This document shows positions 6,185 to 12,424 of a stretch of DNA of 12,424 bases, in pieces (within the stretch, counting starts at the first letter, position 1; every line of letters starts with the position of its first letter). The DNA comes from Russula earlei (lineage: Eukaryota > Basidiomycota > Agaricomycetes > Russulales > Russulaceae). Where the stretch lies: positions 1 through 12,424 of the forward strand of contig JAGFNK010001241.1 of NCBI GenBank assembly GCA_025769875.1, given 5' to 3'. Position numbers and translations under genes: made by a program. The notes below the pieces were generated by a model, which was not told where the DNA came from, did no database searches, and worked only from the letters and a program-made list of their open reading frames with translations.

Positions 6185-6267
6185 CTACAGGAGAACTGCT
6201 AAATAGGGAACAAGTCATAACCTTGTTATCAAGCACAATAGCTGGATGAGTAAGAAGTCAGAGGATG

Positions 6268-6299
6268 CTTACTGAGCATGCTCAGTCATGCTCAGTAAG
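6268..6299. repeat. Long palindrome in LTR B
   Basis: CTTACTGAGCATG (6268-6280), CTCAGT, CATGCTCAGTAAG (6287-6299): identical to the LTR A palindrome at 2433-2464, while the flanking sequence has diverged. Confidence 0.7.
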
Positions 6300-6479
6300 C
6301 TGCTGAGTAAGGAGGCTCTTATTGATGAGTAAGAGCCATTACTGTCTACATGTTCACTGCCTTAGTACACATGCAAAGCACCTGATTCATTTACTGTTAG
6401 TTAGTTTAGGGCCGGTCCTTTGAGGACTTGTAGTTCAGTTCAGGGAGTAGAGTTGCTTATAAGGCCCCTTATATAGTTC

Positions 6480-6508
6480 TATTAGGGTCGTTAGAGTCGA
6501 CCCTAATA
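6480..6508. repeat. Inverted repeat TATTAGGGTC/GACCCTAATA in LTR B
   Basis: Arms at 6480-6489 and 6499-6508 are perfect and the same as in LTR A; the loop has one substitution. Confidence 0.6.
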
Positions 6509-6871
6509 CTCATATTAAGGTCCTTAGTATTGCTTTATAGTCCGTTCTATGGTAATTAGAGTTAGTCTAATCACGCGTTGTAGGCTTGTTAGTGTCTTGT
6601 TAGTGCCTCTTGTAGAGCACTTAGACTCATCATAAGGGGTCCTTAGAGAGGCTATAATACTGTCCTTTATTGCTAAAAGGGTTGCCACTAAGTGGGGCTT
6701 GCTGTATGTCAATTGTGCTGAGAATCGCTTGTGCGACAATGCGTGTGCAATATTGTGGACACCTCTACTCACCCCTTTTGTCTGTGTGAACAGGGTGACA
6801 CCATAGAGGCTGGGTTTCCTCTAATAAGGAAGGGTCCTTCAAGGGCCCTCTCTGGGAAATGGTTCATGACA

Positions 6872-6876
6872 GGTAG
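6872..6876. repeat. Target-site duplication of LTR B, right copy (GGTAG)
   Basis: Five bases directly after the terminal ATGACA of LTR B, equal to 5903-5907. Confidence 0.85.
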
Positions 6877-7287
6877 TGATTTTGAGTGGCCCTCCATTCC
6901 AGAGAGGTTGGACTGGGGAACAATTTCATTAATGGGAGTCTGAGACATGTGTGAGCGGCTATGTAGGGATGAGGAAACAGAGGGCATCCTCACTGGACTT
7001 TTATAACCCATATGGCAGACATTGGCAGCTGGGTTCTTTCTGTGGTATTCCTCTATCAATCTAGATGCTTTAATGTTCTCTACTGGCTCCCAAGAATCAT
7101 GGGATTTGGAGTACCCTTCCCACCAGACTTCATACTCCAATTGTTTCCTCCTTCCAGTTTGTCTTGAACCTAAAATCATTGCTACTTCATATTTCTCTTC
7201 TCCTTCCACCAATCTGGAAGCCTGGGTAAATGTTGTGCTAGAATGAGTAGACTGTCCATATTTAACCTTTTTTGTCACATTTTTCAT
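6877..7287 (-). pseudogene. Chromodomain protein, N-terminal part, cut by LTR B
   Basis: The frame starts at ATG 7287 and is open through the host sequence to the LTR B border (about 137 codons). It continues about 34 codons into the LTR before a stop at 6769, so the last residues of that frame are LTR-derived. Residues 32-86 (7194-7030) form a chromodomain: KYEVAMILGSRQ, then QLEYEVWWEGYSKSHDSWEP, then ENIKASRLIEEYHRK. The three aromatic-cage positions that bind methyl-lysine in HP1 (Tyr33, Trp56, Tyr59 here) are all present, so binding to a methylated histone tail is plausible. A Ser/Pro-rich linker follows. Chromodomains in fungal transposons usually sit at the C-terminus of the integrase; here it is N-terminal and no integrase is attached. 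The probable downstream part of the protein is at 5307-5907. Start chosen because TAG precedes the ATG in frame. Confidence 0.65.
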
Positions 7288-7422
7288 GCTCTACTAAAGT
7301 CATTACTTATGTAATATAATTTGTGGCTGACAACAGAGCCTACTCAGCACTTGGAATATTTTACTTCTATTGTCCACTGAGTTGACTATAAGCAGACTCA
7401 ACTTAAGCCTTCCTGCCTGTCA
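7288..7422. other. Spacer between the chromodomain start and the gypsy LTR
   Basis: AT-rich, 135 bp, upstream of the minus-strand chromodomain ATG and immediately left of the + strand LTR. It would carry the promoter of the chromodomain gene; an ATATTACATAAG-like stretch on the minus strand is near the start but no clear TATA box is seen. Confidence 0.35.
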
Positions 7423-7748
7423 TGTAAGACACATCAGATGATACCGCGTGCCCACAAGGGCGTAAAGGGAAGAACCGTGTATGGTAAATTCCTGAACGTT
7501 CCGGTCACGCGTCAAAGCCACTTGTCTTTTCCTCCTATGCATCAACCAGTCTCTAGCTTTCTATATGATTCTCGCAGATCCTCGCTCTCGAATGTACCAA
7601 CAAGTTCTAGGTATTCTCGCAGGTATATAAACCGTACAAAGGACTCACTAAGAGTCCAAGTCGAATCTCCTGTCTAGTTACCAGACAATCGATTCCTTTC
7701 TTCTCATTAACTGCCTGACTACCAGTTAACTCTACCATCAAACACTCA
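7423..7748 (+). repeat. 5' LTR of a Ty3/gypsy retrotransposon
   Basis: The left end is set at TGTAAGACACATCAG (7423), where the AT-rich minus-strand region gives way to GC-richer sequence. A strong TATA box (TATATAAAC, 7624-7632) sits in a U3-like position. The right end is placed near CACTCA (about 7743-7748) because a TGG, the usual start of a tRNA primer-binding site, follows at 7750. The 3' LTR is outside the window, so neither end can be proved by comparison and no duplication can be checked. About 130 bp separate the LTR end from the gag ATG. Confidence 0.55.
7624..7632 (+). promoter_or_regulatory. TATA box of the gypsy LTR
   Basis: TATATAAAC lies about 200 bp into the LTR and about 245 bp before the gag ATG, as expected for the U3 promoter of an LTR retrotransposon. 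Confidence 0.55.
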
Positions 7749-7749
7749 A

Positions 7750-7767
7750 TGGATCTAATCAATCATC
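7750..7767 (+). other. Candidate primer-binding site
   Basis: TGGATCTAATCAATCATC begins with TGG, the complement of the CCA end of a tRNA, one base after the proposed LTR end. I cannot match the rest to a particular tRNA from memory, so the primer stays unknown and the site is tentative. Confidence 0.25.
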
Positions 7768-7877
7768 GTCTGACCCAACGGCAGTGACATTAGATTCGAC
7801 TTACTTTCATCATGGCTTCATCATGCAGGGAATGAGTTTACCTGCCAGAGCAGAATAGGCTCACTGTACCGTTCAAC

Positions 7878-9719
7878 ATGCGAACGTATTGGGTTGGACC
7901 CGAAGAGAACAAACAAACACTAGGCTGTTACATTACTCATCCATCAGGAGGACGAGTATTCGACAATCTCACAGTACCAGTTTACTACAGAGCAGACACT
8001 TGGTACGAAATATTCCAAGACGAAAGCAGCAGGCGCTACCTCAGAGAAGAACGAGAAGATTTGAATTGCTACAACCTTGACACACAAGACAATCTTGACG
8101 AGATGAAAGCTGGAGAAAATACAGACGATAAGCATTCAGAACCAGCTAGCACAGAAACTATCAAAGAGGAAACCAATACCACACGAGACATACAAAATGC
8201 GCCCATCCCCGATGACTTCAGACCAGACACTATCAGATCGAATGACGACGACACCCTCACCCCCACTGTATTCTTCCCCAGCAACCTTCCCCTATCAGCG
8301 CTTCCCCATCAGAGAGCAGACACCATGGCCACAGTCACAGCCACTACCACAACTACCCAACCAATGACAACTGTCACAGCCGCGACGTCGACCATTGCCA
8401 CAACATCAGCCACAGCTGGGAGAGCAAACGCCACCACGCCAAATGATACATATCAAGCTCTTAGAAACACTCTGTGACGAAGTGGAGGCCATCCTTCAGG
8501 ATCTGGAGGACCAGGAGGACCAAGTGGTCCAGGTGGCCCAGGAGGCCCTGGTGGTCCGGGAGGCCCTGGAGGATATGGTCCAAACGCTAACCTACCACAG
8601 ATCCCAATACCACAACTGGCACCAGGGGATACCAAACCCTCGGAAGTCTTCCTATTCCATTCGAAGGCAACCAAACCAAGGCAGACCTGTTATTTGAGAA
8701 TTAACTGACTATCTCTGTGCCAATCGAACTGTTACTGGCATGAACTCCCCCCATTCGACAAGTCATGCTGGCCTTAACTCTCATAAAGGGCCAGAAACCG
8801 ACAACTGGGCTAGGAGTATGGGGATGTGGATCGATACTCTCGGTCCACAAGACGATATTCCAGCAGTGTGGGAGCAATTCCTACATGAATTCCAACAACA
8901 ATTCCAAGATACTGGACGAGCACAACGCGCAGCCGGGAAAATCTCAGATCTACAACTCAGAAACAACGAAGTAGATCAATACATAGCAGCGTTTGAGATG
9001 CTCACTTGTGAAGCCGGCTACCAGCTCGGAGAAGACTCTGTGACCCATTTGTTTATGAGAGGATTACCACAAAATGTCCTCGACACCATATTAACCTCGC
9101 AAAACATGAATTCCTACGACGATATCAAACAACGTGCAGTTGAAATAGTCAAAGGAAAACAATTGCTGGCCAATCTGTTAGGACAAAACAACACTTCAGA
9201 TGCATGCCCTTCGTCCCGAGAGGAGGATTCCCTTACCGCGGGAATCAACAATATCAACAACGAAATACCTTCAACCCAGGAGGGCACAGAACGTTCCAAT
9301 CATTCCAACAGGGATACAACTCATCGAATGCCCCAGATCTATGGCTAACCAACAGGTACCCATGGACATCGATAGAACACGAGCACCCCCATTCCGAAAC
9401 CAGAGAAACTTCAGAGGACAAGTCGTGCAACTTGGCAAACAACAACAATCGTCGCCAAAAACAACAACAATTGTTTCGAGTGCGGCCAAATAGGCCACTT
9501 CACGTGCGATTGCCCACGACGCAAACAGAATATTAACTTCATTGACTGGGACGACACATCTACCATTGTAGAAAACACCCTCACCCTGCTCATACTCGCT
9601 CGTCTTCTTCTGAAGATCAAATTGCAGCTGCAAGAGCCACATTGGAGGCACTATCAGACCAAGACAAGGACGCGCTAGCCACTCAACTTGGAGTCTCATC
9701 GTATTTTCCCTCTCCCTAA
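7878..9719 (+). pseudogene. gag: gag of the gypsy element, with frameshifts and one early stop
   Basis: The ATG at 7878 opens a 199-codon frame ending in a TGA at 8475-8477; the same frame continues beyond it into a Gly/Pro-rich linker (8502-8573, repeated GGP). The frame then changes near 8655 (PFEGNQTKADLLFEN block), again near 8705-8790 (LALTLIKGP lies in a different frame from its neighbours) and settles at 8790-9200. There the retrotransposon Gag core is readable: WIDTLGPQDDIPAVWEQFLH, FQQQFQDTGRAQRAAGKIS, EVDQYIAAFEMLTCEAGY, THLFMRGLPQNV. A Gln/Asn-rich segment follows in two frames (9204-9470), then the CCHC knuckle CFECGQIGHFTCDC at 9472-9513, and an Ala/Leu-rich tail (RATLEALSDQDKDALATQLG) ending at TAA 9717-9719. 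Gag would form the particle and bind the element RNA. At least five frame changes make this copy non-functional. Confidence 0.8.
9472..9513 (+). other. CCHC zinc knuckle of Gag
   Basis: CFECGQIGHFTCDC fits C-X2-C-X4-H-X4-C with all four ligands intact and is followed by PRRK. It is in a different frame from the Gln-rich sequence before it, so a frameshift separates them. Confidence 0.8.
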
Positions 9720-9721
9720 TC

Positions 9722-9940
9722 CGTTCAGCCTGGATTAGGAGCTTTGATAAGAATGTATATATGTCTAACAGAAAGTCAATGACAGTCAGAGTATATCTCC
9801 ATTCGTATCAAAAGAGGGCTGAAACGATTGCACTATTGGACTCTGGAGCCACGGAAAACTTTCTTAACTTGAAATATGCCCAATGGCTCCACCTTCCAAT
9901 AAAGAAACTAGATCAACCGAGAAGAATTACTAAACATCAA
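9722..9940 (+). pseudogene. Retropepsin-like aspartic protease domain
   Basis: The active-site motif ALLDSGATENFL is intact, with the catalytic Asp codon at 9839-9841. It is preceded by TVRVYLHS and followed by NLKYAQWLHLPIKKLDQPRRI, typical of Ty3/gypsy proteases. The frame breaks after about 9930. It would cut the Gag-Pol polyprotein. Confidence 0.75.
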
Positions 9941-10469
9941 TGGAACCCCAACAAAACAGGAGCCCTGCAACACTACACAGGACTTAGACATCAGGACAGG
10001 ACCCAAGACCATCAAGATGAGATTCTTCCTATCAGATTTAGGAGAGAACAAAATGATTCTTAGGATATCCATGGTTCATGGGCAAACCAACCAAAAATCT
10101 GACTTGGGCAAGAGGATGGATTGATGCATCTCATCTACCAATCATAGCCAAAACACCTGACGCTACAAAAGCCCGATTCTCACCCAGAAGAAAGGGAAAC
10201 CGCAGAACTATACATTGGACGAATTATCCTTCCACCTGATACCACCAACCATGCTGATATACCTGGAAAATACCAACAACATAGCCAAGTATTCTCTGAA
10301 GAAGCCAGCACAATGATTTCCAGAACCAAGGATATGGGATCATGCCATTCAGCTAAAACCCGGAGCCCTAGTTCCTTACCTGGAAAGATATACCCCATTA
10401 ACACAAAACAAACAGGAAGAACTAAAGAAATTTGTCAAGAACACCTACAGAAGGGGTACATATGACCAT

Positions 10470-11075
10470 CTAAATCTCCATACGCCGCCCATTCTTCTTC
10501 ATTAAAAAGAAGGATGGAAAATTACGACCCATACAGGACTATCGAAGACTCAAACGAATGGACCATATGAAATCGGTACCCATTACCTCTAATCCCACAA
10601 CTTATAAACAAAGTCCGTGGAAAGAGAAGTTTACCAAATTTGATATACGATGGGGATACAACAACGTCCGAATCAAAGAGGGAGACCAATGGAAAGTGGC
10701 CTTCCTCACGAATGAAGGACTATTCGAACCCACAGTATGTTCTTTGGGTTAACCAACTCACCAGCTACCTTCCAAACCATGATGAATGCCATATTCAAAG
10801 AAGAACTACGAGAAGATTGGCTGACCATCTACATGGACGACATATAATTGCAACTAAGAAAGATGACCCAAACCATGAAAACTATGTCCATAGGATATTG
10901 GATAAACTAAAGAAACATGATTTCTACCTCAAACCAGAGAAATGTCAATTTGAACAAACCCACCGTGGAGTTTCTAGGAGTAGTGTTAAAAGGGAATACC
11001 ATTCAAATGGATCCAAAGAAAGTGGCCAGCGTACAAAACCTGGCCAAACCCCAAAACACCCACTGATATCAGAGC
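10470..11075 (+). pseudogene. Reverse transcriptase domain
   Basis: Motifs read in order but in alternating frames: [15 protein letters not shown] (near 10505-10550), [16 protein letters not shown] with the first catalytic Asp at 10642-10644, [14 protein letters not shown], a [16 protein letters not shown] block near 10745-10780, and the catalytic YMDD at 10830-10841 in LTIYMDDI. After this come KPEKCQFEQT and the thumb region (NLATPKTPTDIRAFLGFTGF-like, split over frames near 11030-11100). All catalytic aspartates are present; only the frame is lost. Confidence 0.8.
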
Positions 11076-11239
11076 CTTCCTAGGATTCACTGGCTTCTAC
11101 CGATACTTTATACCAGGATACTCCAATACGCAAGACCATTACTAGATTTAACCAAGAAAGCAATAGTTTGGAACTGGACTCAAGATCAACAAAAGGCATT
11201 TGACGAACTGAAGCGTCTAACCACTGAAAACCAGTACTA

Positions 11240-11660
11240 ACCCAACCAGACTACAATAAACCATTCTTCTAGAAACGGATGCCTCAGCATATGGCATAGG
11301 AGCCATACTCTCACAAGAGGGAGAAATCAACCCCACCAAACCTACCAAACCGCAACGACACCCAATCGCTTATTATTCCTCCACTTTTACACCCACAGAA
11401 CGAAATTACGACATATATGAAAGAGAATTATGGCAGTACACAAGCATTGTTACACTGGAGACCGCACCTAGCAGGGACCAACCACCCAATAACTTTATTA
11501 ACGGACCACGCTAACCTGACCTACTGGAAGAACCCAGAAAAATAAACAGAAGAGTGGCTAGATGGTTTACCAACTTACAAGATTATTGGCTGAAAATACA
11601 ACACGTCCCTGGAAAGAAACACTCAGCAGCGGACCTCCTATCTAGACCACCAGACGCCAA
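11240..11660 (+). pseudogene. RNase H domain
   Basis: [19 protein letters not shown] carries the first catalytic Asp at 11278-11280. Then come [20 protein letters not shown] (catalytic Glu region, frame lost near 11433), a [11 protein letters not shown] block near 11495-11530 and HVPGKKHSAADLLSRPP, which ends the domain. This is the usual arrangement of Ty3/gypsy RNase H. Confidence 0.75.
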
Positions 11661-11859
11661 TAAAGGCAACAAGGACAATGAAGATGTCACAGTCCTTCCA
11701 TCAGAACTATTCAGCTGCACTATCCTCATTGGCTCCATCAAAGGACGCATCCAACAAGCTCAAAAATGTCATCAGAACCTATGTCGAGAATGGCCCAGAA
11801 CATTTGGTATAACAAAAACCAAAGAAGGGGTCTGGGAAATGCAGGGCAAACTCGTTGTA

Positions 11860-12424
11860 CCCCCTGAATTATACCTCAAAAGACAAATCCTACGAGAATT
11901 TCATGACCATCCAACAGCAGGTCCACCCTGGAAGAGACGAAATGTTCCACAAAGTAATTCAATCATACTGGTGGCCGTCAATGACGCATGGATCAGGGAC
12001 TACATGACAGGATGCAACACATGTCAGCAGAACAAAATACTCACACACTGAACAAAAGCCCCTATGTATCGAATCCCATCACGCACAGAAAACCTCCCAT
12101 TCCAACAAATAGCCATGGACCTGAATAACCCAACTACCCAAAAGCAAAGGGTTTGACACTATCCTAACCATAGTAGACCATGGCGCAACAAGAGCAGCTA
12201 TATTTCTACTACCCTGCCAACAACCATAACAGGACCACAAATTGCCCAACTATACCTTGAACATGTGTACCCTGGTTCGGGCTCCCTACCAGAATTATTC
12301 AGACCGAGACCCACGATTCACGTCACACTTCGGCAAGCCCTTAACACGAGACTGGGAATACAACAGAACCTGTCAACAGCATTCCACCCTCAAACACGGG
12401 ATCTCTGAAAGGAATAACCAATGG
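11860..12424 (+). pseudogene. Integrase: zinc-binding domain and DDE core, truncated by the window
   Basis: The HHCC zinc domain is visible: REFHDHPTAG with His codons at 11902 and 11908, and CNTC at 12013-12024, with a one-base insertion near 11925 between them. The catalytic triad can be placed at the Asp of AMDL (12118-12120), the Asp of SDRDPRF (12302-12304) and the Glu of SERNNQW (12407-12409), each in locally correct context. Several frame changes lie between. The C-terminal domain is beyond the window. Confidence 0.7.

Larger units (their letters stand above)
5908..6871 (+). mobile_element. Solo LTR B, 964 bp, inserted in the chromodomain gene
   Basis: Same termini as LTR A (TGTCAAGACTC...GGTTCATGACA), same length within two bases and the same internal landmarks in the same order: inverted repeat 6142-6159, TATATA 6179-6184, long palindrome 6268-6299, TATTAGGGTC inverted repeat 6480-6508. 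Substitutions and small indels are scattered along the two copies, so they are not a recent duplication. The duplication GGTAG on both sides proves an integrase-type insertion independent of LTR A. The insertion plus duplication is 969 bp, a multiple of three, so removing it leaves the host frame unchanged. On the minus strand the chromodomain frame runs on into the LTR as far as a stop at 6769. Confidence 0.9.
7423..12424 (+). mobile_element. Decayed Ty3/gypsy LTR retrotransposon, 3' end outside the window
   Basis: The order LTR, gag (with CCHC knuckle), protease, reverse transcriptase, RNase H, integrase (zinc domain then catalytic core) is that of Ty3/gypsy (Metaviridae-type) elements. Every catalytic motif can be read, but the reading frame changes or meets a stop many times in both gag and pol, so this copy cannot make a full polyprotein. 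The window stops just after the last catalytic residue of the integrase; the C-terminal part of the integrase, a possible chromodomain and the 3' LTR are missing from view. Confidence 0.85.
9722..12424 (+). pseudogene. pol: pol of the gypsy element, heavily frameshifted, cut by the window end
   Basis: Pol-like sequence begins in the frame -1 to the end of gag (SAWIRSFDKNVYMSNRKSM near 9725) and overlaps the gag tail. Domains then follow in the Ty3/gypsy order: protease, reverse transcriptase, RNase H, integrase. Frame changes or stops occur near 9940, 10060, 10220, 10340, 10465, 10600, 10750, 10970, 11050, 11240, 11435, 11925 and at several points after 12050. Single-base gains or losses explain most of them (for example an extra C in the GHPG-type motif near 11925, a missing T near 11433). 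Longest intact piece is 11554-12051, 165 codons from RNase H into the integrase zinc domain. No part is likely to be expressed as an active enzyme. Confidence 0.8.

Noticed and set aside
8453..8674. Minus-strand frame with a long Pro-Gly-Pro collagen-like repeat
   Set aside because: It is the exact antisense of the Gag Gly/Pro linker, which is supported by flanking Gag sequence on the + strand.
9271..9699. 142-codon minus-strand frame
   Set aside because: It is antisense to the Gag zinc knuckle and tail, which carry recognisable motifs on the + strand.
1..12424. tRNA or rRNA genes
   Set aside because: No cloverleaf with A and B boxes and no rRNA core sequence was seen on reading both strands; this was by eye only.

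Overview
The window looks like a transposon-rich, gene-poor stretch of a filamentous fungal nuclear genome, most likely a basidiomycete (Agaricomycetes). This rests on a Ty3/gypsy gag-pol with a Gly/Pro-rich Gag linker, solo LTRs with 5-bp target-site duplications, a chromodomain gene, CCHC zinc knuckles, eukaryotic TATA boxes and no bacterial gene organisation. No complete, intact gene could be supported; almost every coding stretch is interrupted. Species cannot be named from the sequence.

Layout. 1-146: tail of an unknown coding stretch on the + strand. 147-560: no gene seen. 567-1210: a four-unit tandem repeat of about 147-154 bp, with a small hairpin at its left edge. 1285-1596 (- strand): a 95-codon open stretch without ATG that reads like the C-terminal part of a protein. 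1597 to about 3130: an old, divergent LTR (C) into which a younger solo LTR (A, 2073-3034, TSD ATTAT) has inserted. 3140-4795 (- strand): a long decayed coding corridor with a CCHC zinc knuckle and several frameshifts and stops. 4796-5306: AT-rich spacer with a duplicated 20-bp motif. 5307-7287 (- strand): a chromodomain gene of otherwise unknown family, split by solo LTR B (5908-6871, TSD GGTAG). 7423 to the window end (+ strand): the 5' LTR, gag and pol of a decayed Ty3/gypsy retrotransposon that runs out of the window inside the integrase core.

How it fits together. The older layer is a - strand locus (chromodomain plus zinc-knuckle coding regions, either two adjacent genes or pieces of one element). 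It was then invaded by LTR elements that all lie in the + orientation by their TATA boxes: C first, A inside C, B inside the chromodomain gene, and the gag-pol element about 135 bp upstream of the chromodomain start. A and B are near-identical in plan and have lost their internal regions, presumably by LTR-LTR recombination. C shares their 5' terminus and their promoter block (an inverted repeat about 20-40 bp upstream of a TATATA box) but little else.

The most interesting items are the - strand coding corridors that lack start codons and so are easy to miss (1285-1596 and 3140-4795), the chromodomain protein of unrecognised family, the 150-bp tandem repeat, and the conserved palindromes in the LTRs. 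All family-level statements come from reading motifs by eye; no database search was possible.
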